Source of the DNA: Desulfitobacterium dichloroeliminans LMG P-21439
GTDB taxonomy: Bacteria > Bacillota > Desulfitobacteriia > Desulfitobacteriales > Desulfitobacteriaceae
Assembly: GCF_000243135.2 (NCBI RefSeq)
Contig: NC_019903.1
Span: 3,448,001 to 3,512,000, forward strand
Length of the DNA: 64,000 nt
Reading direction: 5' to 3'
The notes under the pieces are model-generated. The model was given only the letters and a program-made list of their open reading frames with translations, was not told the DNA's origin and searched no databases. This document shows positions 1-10,451 of the stretch, piece after piece (position 1 is the first letter of the stretch; every line of letters begins with the position of its first letter). A program made the position numbers and the translations under genes.

Positions 1-997
1 GACCAGGAACCAGCGGGAAGGCAAAAGATGAGAAAAGCAACCAAACCCGTTTAAAGAACACGCCAATCACAACTAGAATAGAGGCTAGTAACACAAGTTT
101 ATGATTAGCACGGTTCTTGGCAAAGACCAAAATCAGGAATGGAATAACTATACCCAAAAGAATTTGCCCCCAGAAGAAAGGTGCCAAAGAACCACTTAAA
201 AGATTGGACAGGGCGGCTGCTACATTTTCCTCTCCGGGGAAAGCGAAGGTCAGGATTTCGCAACCAACAAAAAATGCATCTACTGCTACAAATACTGCAA
301 GCAGCCCGGCTAGGCTAGTAAACAATTTTTCTTCCACTTTATACACATCGAATTTCTTCAAGATCCAAAGAACAATGAGAAGAAGAGCTAATCCGGAGTC
401 TAAAGCAGAGGCTACAAATAAGGGGGCCATTAAGGCACTGTGCCAGGCGACCCGTGCAATCTGCAAGCCAAATATCCACGCCGTAACTGAATGCACAAGT
501 ATTGCCACAGGCAAGGCAATTCGAGAGATGACCGCAATTTTACCCTCATCAGGATTAGGGCGCGTCATAAAATACAAGTATACGATAGAAACGAATAAGT
601 ATAATCCAATCACAACCACGTCCCAAATTAAGGGGGAGTTGAACTGCGGAGATAAAATAAGGTTAAGGAATCTTTGAGGTTTTCCAAGATCGATAACGAT
701 AAACAAGAGGGCTACAATGATGCATACCGTGGAGAGAATTACGGCCGGTATGGCCACTTTTTTAAATGAAGGAATATTAAAAACGGTGGCTGATGAGGAT
801 ACGATCAATCCTCCCGCAGATAATCCGACAAAAAACATGAAGGCAGTAATATAGAGGCCCCAAGAGACGATATTACGCATGCCTGTTACAATCAGGCCAT
901 TAGACAACTGGTAGATCCATGCTCCGAAACCAACAAGGGCAAGGAAAGACAAAATCCCGAGCCAAACTGGGTAGTGTCGTTCGGTTTTACTTGTCAT
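1..997 (-). CDS. NrfD/PsrC-type membrane anchor of a molybdopterin oxidoreductase (3' end beyond window)
   Basis: Reading the minus strand from an ATG at 997 gives an uninterrupted frame to the window edge (about 332 residues, C-terminus missing). It starts MTSKTERHYPVWLGILSF and is a polytopic membrane protein with at least eight hydrophobic segments, typical of NrfD/PsrC anchors that pass quinol electrons to or from a periplasmic oxidoreductase. A GAGGAGG ribosome site lies just upstream, and the gene starts 12 nt after the FeS subunit ends, so it is the third gene of that operon. The family assignment rests on the hydrophobic pattern and operon position; the substrate is unknown. Confidence 0.85.
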   Translation of the reverse strand, partial: MTSKTERHYPVWLGILSFLALVGFGAWIYQLSNGLIVTGMRNIVSWGLYITAFMFFVGLSAGGLIVSSSATVFNIPSFKKVAIPAVILSTVCIIVALLFIVIDLGKPQRFLNLILSPQFNSPLIWDVVVIGLYLFVSIVYLYFMTRPNPDEGKIAVISRIALPVAILVHSVTAWIFGLQIARVAWHSALMAPLFVASALDSGLALLLIVLWILKKFDVYKVEEKLFTSLAGLLAVFVAVDAFFVGCEILTFAFPGEENVAAALSNLLSGSLAPFFWGQILLGIVIPFLILVFAKNRANHKLVLLASILVVIGVFFKRVWLLFSSFAFPLVPG

Positions 998-1009
998 TTT
1001 AATCCTCCT

Positions 1010-1621
1010 CTATTTCAAATAATAGACTTGGGGCTTTGTGCCCATATGTGGAAGTAACTGATAGGAATTTTTTTCTCGAATGAGGTTGGAAACCTCGCTA
1101 TCCGGGTCATCCAAATCACCGAATTTCCGTGCCTTAGCAGGGCAAACCACTACACACATCGGCTCAAGACCCTGATCAGTCCGCTCGCTACACATGGAAC
1201 ATTTCTCTACAACCCCTATCGGTCGGGACGTGGCATCTCCGTAATTAAAATCCGGTTGGCGCACAGGATCCTGCCAATTAAATACTCGAACATTGTAAGG
1301 GCAGGCAGCCATACAATATCGACATCCAATGCACATATCGTAATCAATCAAGACCCTGCCGTCATCACTCTTATAGGTTGCACCTACGGGGCAAACTTTT
1401 AAACAAGCAGGATTTTCACAATGCTGGCAGGCCATAGGTAACCAGTTCTTGGTAAGATTAGGAAACTCCCCTTGAGCACAATCCAGCCCGACTTCTCCTT
1501 CGGTGAGAACCCGATTCCATAACATTCCCATCGGCACATTGTTTTGCGCTTTGCAGGCGACTGAACAAGTATGACACCCAATACAGCGACTCTGGTCGAT
1601 TGTCATTCCCAATTTAGTCAT
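1010..1621 (-). CDS. 4Fe-4S electron-transfer subunit (DmsB/NrfC/PsrB type)
   Basis: 203 residues with sixteen cysteines in four groups: C13/C16/C19/C23, C65/C68/C73/C77, C97/C100/C103/C107 and C141/C144/C156/C160. This is the four-cubane pattern of DmsB-like beta subunits that wire the Mo catalytic subunit to the membrane anchor. There is no signal peptide, as expected for a subunit co-exported with a Tat partner. The ATG at 1621 is preceded by GAGGAG at good spacing and follows the catalytic gene stop by 4 nt, implying translational coupling. The role is secure; the physiological substrate is not. Confidence 0.93.
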   Translation of the reverse strand: MTKLGMTIDQSRCIGCHTCSVACKAQNNVPMGMLWNRVLTEGEVGLDCAQGEFPNLTKNWLPMACQHCENPACLKVCPVGATYKSDDGRVLIDYDMCIGCRYCMAACPYNVRVFNWQDPVRQPDFNYGDATSRPIGVVEKCSMCSERTDQGLEPMCVVVCPAKARKFGDLDDPDSEVSNLIREKNSYQLLPHMGTKPQVYYLK

Positions 1622-1625
1622 ACTA

Positions 1626-3980
1626 TCACTCCTCTACCCTTTTTACTTCTACCAGTGTATCTAACAAAGCAATATGTGGTCCGAAAATTAATTTATTACC
1701 TCTAGGATTGATATTAGGGTTTAATAGTTCCTGTAGATCCCCTTTTTTGAAATAACGGGACCACCAGCCTTCACTTATTTGAACCATCCCTGGACGCATA
1801 TCATTAGCTAACTGGCATCTACATTGGAAACTTCCACGATCGTTAAACACTTCAACAAAATCCTTATCACTTAATCCCCGGGCTTGGGCATCTTTAGGGT
1901 TTATTCTAACCAATGGTTCAGCATTGATTTGCAATAGCCAACGGGCATTAGAATAAGTGGAATGGGCACGGAAACGAGTATGAGGTGTACCTAGTGCTAG
2001 TGGATATTTTTCATAAAGAGGATTGCTAGGACTAGCCTCATTAGGTTCCTCCCATATTGGTAACGCATAACCCTCTTCAATGAAATCTTCGCTATAAAAC
2101 TCCAATTTGCCTGACTCAGTGTAAAATTGGTGATCCATAAAAGCCCGATAAGGCTCGTTTGGCACATTAAGCCTCATTACACATTTATTAGCCCTTAAGC
2201 TCTCGACAGTAATTCCTTGCAAGGAAGGATCAGGTGAGTTCAATTGGGCCCGCACAAATTCTTCCGGTGATTCAGGCATATATTGTGCAAATCCCATCAG
2301 TTCGGCTAATTCTTTTTCTATTTGGAAGTCTGACTTGCTTTCAAATAACGGTTCAATAACTTTTTCTTGTAGTAAAACATGATTGCGTTCGGTAATTAAA
2401 TAACCAATATCATATTCCGACTCAAAGCAGGTCCCTGCAGGTAGGACAATATCCGCAAAATTCACAGTATCACATTGGTGTGAATCAACAGCAACGATAA
2501 ATTCAAAACCTTTAAACCATTCCTTTGCTTTGTTGTAATCCGGAAAATACTGATGAATAGGATTACCTTGAAAAACACCAGCTTTTACTGCATTTGGTTT
2601 ATTCACATATTCAAAAAACTTCCCCTCAAGATCCGCTGCCTTAAATTCAGGTGGTAATTCCCAGCCCCCGAACTCTACATCCATAGACCAGCATGTCCCA
2701 TGTTGCGTGCCCTGACCTACTCCTCCTCCAACTCGACCGATATTTCCAGTTAGGCCAGCCATTATTGTAGCTAAACGTCCCATTGTATCTGAATGATACC
2801 ACTTGTCTGTACCTCCCATACCCCATTGTATGTTAGCCGGTCCACCAAGAGCGTATTCTTTAGTTAATTCGAAAATAACTTTCTCTGGTATTTCAGTTAT
2901 CTTAGACGCCCATTCAGGAGTATAATCTTTGACATGTTCAATATAAGCTGACAGCACTGTTTTTACTTTAATCCCGTTTGCAGTATATTCACCCTCTAAT
3001 TCGGGATAAATACCAGGAGTATCGTATGGTTGAAGCGAATTTGAATTTTTGTCCCAAACTAAAAATTTATTAGTACCTTCTTCTCGCAAAAGAGTTTTAT
3101 TATCCGCTCTAATTAAAAAAGGTGAACTTGTATTTTTTCTTACGTACTGTTTATCGTACCAGTTGTTTGTTAGGATTAAATGAATCATCCCGAATAAGAG
3201 AGCACTATCGGTTCCAGGACGAAGGCTAATCCACTGATTGCATTTGGCTGCTGTTGTAGAATAAACAGGATCAATACATACCATCTTAGTTCCGCTTTCC
3301 TTAGCATCAAAGAAGAAGGCAGAATCGGTCATCGATGTTTCCAATACATTGTTTCCCCAAAAGATGGCCATATTGGAATTAACGCTATCGGTTATTTCAT
3401 TGGTAGTTGACCAGGCAAAACCCATAATCATTGATTGACCGCCGGCCGCCGTTGTATCCAGCCCTATATCATACATAGTTATTATTTGACTGCCCAATAG
3501 CTGTGGCAGTAGTAGCATGGGATAGTGAACTCCGGTACTGCCCGCCCATATTATAGATTCTCCACCGTATTTACTTGTTAATTCTAGAAGCTTGTCAGCA
3601 ATTGTTCCGAGTGCTTCATCCCAAGAAATGGGGACAAACTTTCCTTCGCCTCTTTCTCCTACCCTTTTCATGGGGGTTTTCAAACGATCTGGGCTGTAAA
3701 CTCTTTCTCCCTCACTAAGTCCTCTAAGGCAGATTTTGTTTTGGACGCTGTCCGGCCATTCGTTAGGTTCAATCTTAACTAATTTCCCTTCACGAACTGT
3801 GCATTTAAAAGAACAACGTCCCCCGCAATTCGGCGGATGAAAAGTATATGCTACTTTTTCTCCTTCTTCCTCTGCTAGCGCAGGGAGAATCCAGTCTTTA
3901 TAGTTCAAAGTACCCAAAATTCCTAATCCCGCGATGGTTCCTCCACTGGCTTTAATAAAAGTACGCCTTGAAATAGTCAT
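1626..3980 (-). CDS. Tat-exported molybdopterin oxidoreductase catalytic subunit (DMSO reductase superfamily)
   Basis: 784 residues from the ATG at 3980, chosen because GGAGGG sits 8 nt upstream; a GTG at 3989 would overlap that ribosome site. The N-terminus carries a twin-arginine signal (SRRTFIK) followed by a hydrophobic stretch. C52, C56, C60 and C84 form the CX3CX3CX23C set that binds the N-terminal [4Fe-4S] cluster. MGD-binding core regions follow, and the C-terminal part is the usual molydopterin dinucleotide-binding domain. Size, signal and neighbours fit a periplasm-facing respiratory reductase or dehydrogenase. The Mo-ligand residue cannot be called: the expected region reads IGLDTTAAGGQS with no obvious Cys or Sec. 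Substrate unknown. Confidence 0.92.
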   Translation of the reverse strand: MTISRRTFIKASGGTIAGLGILGTLNYKDWILPALAEEEGEKVAYTFHPPNCGGRCSFKCTVREGKLVKIEPNEWPDSVQNKICLRGLSEGERVYSPDRLKTPMKRVGERGEGKFVPISWDEALGTIADKLLELTSKYGGESIIWAGSTGVHYPMLLLPQLLGSQIITMYDIGLDTTAAGGQSMIMGFAWSTTNEITDSVNSNMAIFWGNNVLETSMTDSAFFFDAKESGTKMVCIDPVYSTTAAKCNQWISLRPGTDSALLFGMIHLILTNNWYDKQYVRKNTSSPFLIRADNKTLLREEGTNKFLVWDKNSNSLQPYDTPGIYPELEGEYTANGIKVKTVLSAYIEHVKDYTPEWASKITEIPEKVIFELTKEYALGGPANIQWGMGGTDKWYHSDTMGRLATIMAGLTGNIGRVGGGVGQGTQHGTCWSMDVEFGGWELPPEFKAADLEGKFFEYVNKPNAVKAGVFQGNPIHQYFPDYNKAKEWFKGFEFIVAVDSHQCDTVNFADIVLPAGTCFESEYDIGYLITERNHVLLQEKVIEPLFESKSDFQIEKELAELMGFAQYMPESPEEFVRAQLNSPDPSLQGITVESLRANKCVMRLNVPNEPYRAFMDHQFYTESGKLEFYSEDFIEEGYALPIWEEPNEASPSNPLYEKYPLALGTPHTRFRAHSTYSNARWLLQINAEPLVRINPKDAQARGLSDKDFVEVFNDRGSFQCRCQLANDMRPGMVQISEGWWSRYFKKGDLQELLNPNINPRGNKLIFGPHIALLDTLVEVKRVEE

Positions 3981-4180
3981 TAGACACACCCTCCTTCATT
4001 TGATCTTGCACCCTGATCGACACAACTCCATACCCGGAACAAACGTAAACGTACAAGAATAAGAACTCTTTGCGTGAATAGTAACAAATCCCTATGCGGA
4101 TTGCTATTTTAAATAGTTTAAGATTTATTAATTTTTGTTAATATTTTAAATCTCCAGACTTATTTGTCTTATAGATGTCG

Positions 4181-4233
4181 GAAAAAAATAAAGCACCCAG
4201 CCGCAGCCTTTTCTTAAACTGCGCGGGGCGCTT
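4181..4233 (-). terminator. intrinsic terminator after smpB
   Basis: On the minus strand AAGCGCCC pairs with GGGTGCTT around a GC-rich inner stem and is followed by a T-rich tract (4181-4190). It sits about 20 nt past the smpB stop. Confidence 0.8.
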
Positions 4234-4254
4234 CTTTATCTAATATCCCATACC

Positions 4255-4713
4255 TTACTTTTCTCTAAAATGCCGCTCAATCTCACGTTTAGCATCACGC
4301 TCGGCAATAGCCTGACGCTTATCGTAATTCTTCTTCCCACGGCAGACGCCCAGTTCGATCTTTGCTAGGCCACGCCTGAGGTAGATCTTAGTGGGAATAA
4401 GGGTCAAGCCCTCCTGCTGTACTTTTCCAATGAGTTTAATAATCTCCGAGTGATTCAAGAGGAGCTTGCGTTTGCGCAAAGGCTCGTGATTGAAGCGATT
4501 CCCTTGTTCGTATGGGCTAATGTGCATCTGATAAAGCCATACTTCTCCGTTTTCAATGCGCGCATAGCCGTCCTTAAGGTTCACACGCCCGTTACGAATG
4601 GATTTGATCTCGGTTCCTGTGAGAATAATTCCTGCCTCAAGCTTTTCCTCTACGAAATAATCATGGTAAGCTTTTCGGTTATCGGAGATGACTTTAATTC
4701 CTTCAGATGCCAC
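4255..4713 (-). CDS. smpB: SsrA-binding protein SmpB
   Basis: About 152 residues. SmpB binds tmRNA and delivers it to stalled ribosomes for trans-translation. Hallmarks seen: the N-terminal [14 protein letters not shown], the [20 protein letters not shown]-fold segment, and the basic C-terminal tail [19 protein letters not shown] place the start at the GTG at 4713, because GAGGAGG lies 6 nt upstream; the longer frame from 4728 begins inside that ribosome site. tmRNA itself is not in this window. Followed by its own terminator. Confidence 0.96.
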   Translation of the reverse strand: MASEGIKVISDNRKAYHDYFVEEKLEAGIILTGTEIKSIRNGRVNLKDGYARIENGEVWLYQMHISPYEQGNRFNHEPLRKRKLLLNHSEIIKLIGKVQQEGLTLIPTKIYLRRGLAKIELGVCRGKKNYDKRQAIAERDAKREIERHFREK

Positions 4714-4871
4714 AAGAACCCTCCTCACAAATCAGTATGACCTACTGAAAACTAGGTATTTAGTATAGCATAGACTCTCGGTTTTTTCCAGTATGGCTAC
4801 TTCACCCTAAGAGGAACCAAAGTGGTACTGTCATAATTTTGTAACCACTCGTAGGCTCTGTCATCTTGATG

Positions 4872-4923
4872 AAAATAAAAGGGGCATCGCTAACCACTTC
4901 CTAAAGTAGTTTGCGATGCCCCC
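4872..4923 (-). terminator. intrinsic terminator after hppA
   Basis: The GGGGCATCGC / GCGATGCCCC inverted repeat (4881-4923) is followed on the minus strand by TTTTATTTTC (4872-4880), just past the hppA stop. Confidence 0.92.
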
Positions 4924-4940
4924 GACTCAACAATTTTCGT

Positions 4941-6956
4941 TTAGATTAAGAACGGAGCGATAATCAGCGAGATGGTACCCATAACCTTAATCAGTGCGTT
5001 CAAGGAAGGACCAGCTGTATCCTTGAAGGGGTCACCGACAGTGTCCCCAATAACTGCAGCAGCATGAGTCGGTGTTCCTTTACCGCCTTGGTTTCCTGCT
5101 TCGATGTACTTCTTAGCATTGTCCCAAGCACCACCAGCATTAGCCATGTAGATAGCCATGAGCACTCCGGCAACGGTTCCACCGGCCAGCATACCGCCCA
5201 AGGCTTCTTTCCCAAGCAAGAAGCCGACGAGGATGGGTGAGCCTACGGCTAAGAGACCAGGAACAATCATTTGACGAATAGCAGCTCTCGTGGAGATATC
5301 TACACAAGCCCGATAATCTGGCTTTCCTGTTCCTTCCATGATACCAGGAATCTCACGGAATTGGCGACGTACTTCACCGATCATTTCAAAAGCAGCTTTC
5401 CCGACCGCTTCCATACAGAAGGATGAGAAGAGGAAGGGTAGTGCAGCACCAATGAATAAACCAATGATTGTCGTCGGGACGAGAAGATCAAGCTGCTCCA
5501 AGTGAGCAAGCTCAGAAAAGGCGCTAAACAGGGCTAGGGCAGTTAAGGCTGCAGAGCCGATGGCAAATCCTTTAGCCACAGCAGCTGTCGTGTTACCTAC
5601 AGAGTCTAACTTATCGGTAGTTTGGCGGACACTGGGATCTAACTCAGCCATTTCCGCAATACCACCGGCATTATCAGCAACCGGTCCAAAGGAGTCGATG
5701 GCCACGATTATCCCTGCTGTAGAGAGCATAGCCATAGCAGCCATAGCAATACCAAAGATTCCTGCCACTTCAAAAGAGACATAAATTGCAACACAGATCG
5801 TGATGATCGGTAGGGCTGTACTCTTCATACCCACTGCCAGACCTTGAATAATATTGGTAGCAGCTCCGGTCTCAGAAGCTTTAGCTATCGCTTGAGCAGG
5901 GGGCTTCTGATTAGAGGTATAGTATTCAGTAAACAGACCGATAAGGATATTCACGACTAAACCACTCATAATGGCGATGAAGACGCCATTCGGGGTTAAG
6001 GTTAAAGTATCGCTCACTTGGAAGGATTCAGGAAGCATCCAATGGACTACTGCAAAAGATCCAATAGCTGTTAGAAGGTTAGTACCCCATAATCCTTTGT
6101 TCAAGGCTGTTTGTGGATTCGCATCTTCCCCTGTCCGAACAAAGAAGCTAGCTATGATGGAAGCAAAAAGTCCTACAACCCCGATCATCAGCGGAAGCAT
6201 GAGTCCGGGTGCACCGGCATCAAGAGTATTGAAGACAACAACACCAATCAACATTGCTGAAATAGTGGTTGCACCATAGGATTCGAAAAGGTCAGCTCCC
6301 ATTCCAGCGGTGTCACCGACGTTGTCACCCACGTTATCGGCGATAACGGCGGGATTACGAGGGTCATCTTCTGGAATTCCGGCTTCAACTTTACCCACCA
6401 AGTCTGCACCAACGTCAGCAGCCTTCGTAAAGATCCCTCCACCGACACGAGCAAACAGGGCGATAGCACTGGCTCCAAAGGCAAAGGAGTTAATAATCTC
6501 AGCGTCTTTAAACCATAAATACAGGGCCGCAACACCAATCAAACCTAAAGCATTTACAGAAAGACCCATAACGGCTCCGGCACGGAATGATACGCCCAAG
6601 GCTTTGTTGAGGCTTGTCCGCGCTGCTTCGGTAGTACGGGCATTAGCGCGAGTGGTAATTCCCATCCCTACATATCCGGCAACAGCAGAAAGCACTGCCC
6701 CTACTAGGAACGAAACGGCAGTTTGCCAATTCTTCGCAAAAGTTAAGATAATAAAGATAATAATTACAAAGGGAATTAATGTCCTGTACTGGCGATTAAG
6801 GAATGCCATGGCACCCTCTTGGATGTACTGGGAAATTTCCTGCATCCGTGTATTTCCTGGGCTTTCACTTAAAACGCTTCTTGCAAAGAAGAAGGCAACC
6901 GCCAGCCCAACAAAACCTGCCAGGATAGCCCAAACAGGCATTGAAGCAAAATCCAT
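4941..6956 (-). CDS. hppA: K+-dependent membrane-bound pyrophosphatase (H+ or Na+ pump)
   Basis: 671 residues from the ATG at 6956 (AGGAGG 10 nt upstream; a TTG at 6962 is an alternative). A sixteen-helix-type integral membrane protein that couples PPi hydrolysis to ion pumping. The substrate-binding segment [19 protein letters not shown] is at 181-199, and the acidic DNVGD repeat follows. The GNTTAA motif has Ala at 458; established work on this family links Ala here to K+-dependence and Lys to K+-independence. Whether it pumps H+ or Na+ cannot be read off safely. It lies between secG and smpB with its own terminator and a structured leader. Confidence 0.96.
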   Translation of the reverse strand: MDFASMPVWAILAGFVGLAVAFFFARSVLSESPGNTRMQEISQYIQEGAMAFLNRQYRTLIPFVIIIFIILTFAKNWQTAVSFLVGAVLSAVAGYVGMGITTRANARTTEAARTSLNKALGVSFRAGAVMGLSVNALGLIGVAALYLWFKDAEIINSFAFGASAIALFARVGGGIFTKAADVGADLVGKVEAGIPEDDPRNPAVIADNVGDNVGDTAGMGADLFESYGATTISAMLIGVVVFNTLDAGAPGLMLPLMIGVVGLFASIIASFFVRTGEDANPQTALNKGLWGTNLLTAIGSFAVVHWMLPESFQVSDTLTLTPNGVFIAIMSGLVVNILIGLFTEYYTSNQKPPAQAIAKASETGAATNIIQGLAVGMKSTALPIITICVAIYVSFEVAGIFGIAMAAMAMLSTAGIIVAIDSFGPVADNAGGIAEMAELDPSVRQTTDKLDSVGNTTAAVAKGFAIGSAALTALALFSAFSELAHLEQLDLLVPTTIIGLFIGAALPFLFSSFCMEAVGKAAFEMIGEVRRQFREIPGIMEGTGKPDYRACVDISTRAAIRQMIVPGLLAVGSPILVGFLLGKEALGGMLAGGTVAGVLMAIYMANAGGAWDNAKKYIEAGNQGGKGTPTHAAAVIGDTVGDPFKDTAGPSLNALIKVMGTISLIIAPFLI

Positions 6957-6999
6957 TGTCAATAAACCTCCTAAAAATAACTTAATTAATATGTATGAA

Positions 7000-7074
7000 C
7001 CAAGTTTAAAGTAAACTTGGCCAGCACCAGGTCGACACTACCGACCTACTTATTGTCCTGAGACGAAGGTGGCC
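7000..7074 (-). promoter_or_regulatory. candidate structured 5' leader of hppA
   Basis: Between secG and hppA the minus strand folds well. AGGTCG/CGACCT (7042-7047 with 7029-7034) makes an inner hairpin. GGCCA/TGGCC (7070-7074 with 7019-7023) closes around it. A perfect 9-bp hairpin (7000-7020, loop of three) lies nearer the start codon and shares two bases with the closing stem, so the two are partly exclusive. No known riboswitch consensus was recognised. Confidence 0.4.
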
Positions 7075-7109
7075 GCCCTCCATAGTGAAAAAGGAAAAGG
7101 AGCCCTAAC

Positions 7110-7334
7110 TTATCTTATAAGATAGGCTACCCCTAATGAACTCAGCAGAAAAACAACGGCTGAGATAATACTCAACTTTTGAAAAACAGCATCTAATCCC
7201 TTCTTTTTACCAAAGAAAGACTCACTGGCTCCACCAATCGCCCCCAAACCTGCACTAACGCCGGATTGAAGTAAGACTGTGGCGATTAGGCCTAAGGAAC
7301 TAACGACCAATAGTATAGTGAGGAAAATTACCAT
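7110..7334 (-). CDS. secG: preprotein translocase subunit SecG
   Basis: 74 residues, normal for SecG: two transmembrane helices (about 2-22 and 52-73) flanking the Gly/Ser-rich loop GLGAIGGASESFFGKKKG, in which the Phe-Phe-Gly-Lys element is characteristic. SecG is the auxiliary subunit of the SecYEG channel. The ATG at 7334 has GGAGGTGA at good spacing; the longer open frame upstream lies in the eno-secG intergenic hairpin and is not coding. It sits after the glycolytic run, a common Firmicute arrangement. Confidence 0.95.
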   Translation of the reverse strand: MVIFLTILLVVSSLGLIATVLLQSGVSAGLGAIGGASESFFGKKKGLDAVFQKLSIISAVVFLLSSLGVAYLIR

Positions 7335-7390
7335 ATCAGATTCACCTCCAAAACAAATTAAACAAAACCAGTCGGAACCCTTTAATATTC

Positions 7391-7468
7391 CTATATCAGG
7401 TAAACCGCCACTTCTCTCCTGTTCGACTTGCCTAGGCTGCTTAAGTGGCGGTTTTCTATTTGATATAG
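7391..7468 (-). repeat. long two-part stem-loop between eno and secG
   Basis: A perfect 12-bp inverted repeat (7402-7413 with 7443-7454) is enclosed by a second perfect 8-bp one (7391-7398 with 7461-7468). The 29-nt loop contains the palindrome GCCTAGGC. No clear T-run follows on the minus strand, so this is not a textbook terminator. It may attenuate or process the eno-secG message, or be a structured RNA. Confidence 0.6.
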
Positions 7469-7565
7469 TCAGTACCGCTATTTTAGCACAGAAATTTGGC
7501 AAAAGGCAATAGAAGATAGGTCAATAGTAGATTTGAAACGATTAGCAACAGACTTGAGGTCTCGT

Positions 7566-8876
<1,311 letters not shown>

Positions 8877-8903
8877 CTAGAAGATTGATATAGACAAAAC
8901 CAC

Positions 8904-10451
8904 TTAATTACTAGACCACTCGTCCAATAGGGACTTCCCCGTCATCTCAGGAGGCTGTGCAATCCCCATGAGTCCGAGAATAGTAGGAGCCACATCTTGA
9001 AGTGCTCCTCCTTCACGCAGGGTTTTATCTTTGAGTTGGTTACTGACCAAGATAAAGGGCACGGGATTAGTGGTATGGGCTGTCATAGGCTGACCCGTTT
9101 GTAAATCCACTTTGGATTCCGCGTTACCATGATCTGCTGTGATAATCACCGCCCCTTGGCGCTTTAAAACCTCCGGAACAATTCGCCCAATACATTGATC
9201 AACAGCCTCGATCGCTTGAACTGTAGCTGCAAATTCACCTGTATGTCCAACCATATCCGAATTAGCAAAGTTCAGGATAATGATATCATATTCTTCGGCT
9301 TCTAGCCGCCTTAAAAATTCCTCCGTAATGTCAAAGGCACTCATGGCGGGCTGCAAATTATAGGTAGCAACCTGTGGCGAGGGTATCAAACAGCGAGTTT
9401 CCCCTTCACAGGGATCCTCCACACCGCCATTAAAAAAGAAGGTGACATGAGCATATTTTTCAGTCTCTGCAATACGAAGTTGCTTTTTATTATGAGAGGC
9501 CAGAATTTCTCCTAGGGTGTTTTCTAAGTTCTGAGAAGGAAAAGCTACAGGGATATTCAGTCGCTCATCATATTCTGTCATACCTACATAATGAAGATTT
9601 CTCCTTTTACCTCTTGCAAACCCTTCGAATTCCGCATCCACAAGAGCGCTGGAAATCTCTCGAGCCCGATCCGATCGGAAGTTAAAAAAGATCACGCTGT
9701 CTCCATCCTGCAGAGTTCCAATCGCCTTGCCTTCCCCATCCACAATAACTGTAGGTAATACGAACTCATCGGTGATTCGAACATCGTAGGCCTGTTCAAT
9801 AGCAGCCATGGGGTTGGGTGCCTTTAATCCTTCGCCATCCACTAGGGCGCGGTAACCCTTTTCAACGCGTTCCCAACGTTGATCCCGATCCATAACGTAA
9901 TAGCGACCACTCACGGTCACAACCTTCCCCACACCTAGTTCCTGACACTTTACATTGAGCTGGGTCATAAATTCTTTAGCACTTTGAGGCAGCACATCCC
10001 GACCATCGAGCAAAGCATGAATGAATACCTTTTTCACACCGATTTCTTTCGCCATATCCAAGAGAGCAAAAAGATGTTCGATATGGGAGTGAACCCCTCC
10101 ATTAGAGAGCAAACCCATCAGGTGCAAAGCATTGTTCCCATCATTGACACGCTCCATAGCTTCTTTCAATACGGGATTTCGAGCAAATTCTCCAGTTCGT
10201 ATAGCCTTAGAAATCCGAGTGAATTCTTGGAAAACTACCCGTCCGGCTCCAATATTTAAATGCCCTACTTCCGAGTTCCCCATCTGCCCGGTGGGCAATC
10301 CAACTTCTTCCCCGGAAGCTACGATGAACGTATGAGGATATTCTTTAGACAAGCGATCAAAATGGGGTTTTTGGGCCTGAGCAATCGCATTGCCATCTGC
10401 CTGAGCACTGTAGCCCCATCCATCAAGAATCATTAAAACAAGTGGCTTCAT
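8904..10451 (-). CDS. gpmI: 2,3-bisphosphoglycerate-independent phosphoglycerate mutase
   Basis: 515 residues, normal for the Mn-dependent iPGM, which interconverts 3- and 2-phosphoglycerate by a phosphoserine intermediate. Seen: the N-terminal metal site LMILDGWG, the nucleophile serine in GQMGNSEVGHLNIGAGR, NFRSDRAREI, and the C-terminal metal ligands in NFANSDMVGHTG and ADHGNAE. Its ATG overlaps the tpiA stop by 4 nt (ATGA), so the two are translationally coupled. Confidence 0.98.
   Translation of the reverse strand: MKPLVLMILDGWGYSAQADGNAIAQAQKPHFDRLSKEYPHTFIVASGEEVGLPTGQMGNSEVGHLNIGAGRVVFQEFTRISKAIRTGEFARNPVLKEAMERVNDGNNALHLMGLLSNGGVHSHIEHLFALLDMAKEIGVKKVFIHALLDGRDVLPQSAKEFMTQLNVKCQELGVGKVVTVSGRYYVMDRDQRWERVEKGYRALVDGEGLKAPNPMAAIEQAYDVRITDEFVLPTVIVDGEGKAIGTLQDGDSVIFFNFRSDRAREISSALVDAEFEGFARGKRRNLHYVGMTEYDERLNIPVAFPSQNLENTLGEILASHNKKQLRIAETEKYAHVTFFFNGGVEDPCEGETRCLIPSPQVATYNLQPAMSAFDITEEFLRRLEAEEYDIIILNFANSDMVGHTGEFAATVQAIEAVDQCIGRIVPEVLKRQGAVIITADHGNAESKVDLQTGQPMTAHTTNPVPFILVSNQLKDKTLREGGALQDVAPTILGLMGIAQPPEMTGKSLLDEWSSN

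Noticed and set aside
117-677. Plus-strand open frame of 186 codons
   Set aside because: Antisense to the NrfD-type membrane gene, whose minus-strand frame has clear transmembrane segments and a ribosome site.
6310-7014. Plus-strand open frame of 234 codons over hppA
   Set aside because: Antisense shadow of a highly conserved gene; no family features or ribosome site.
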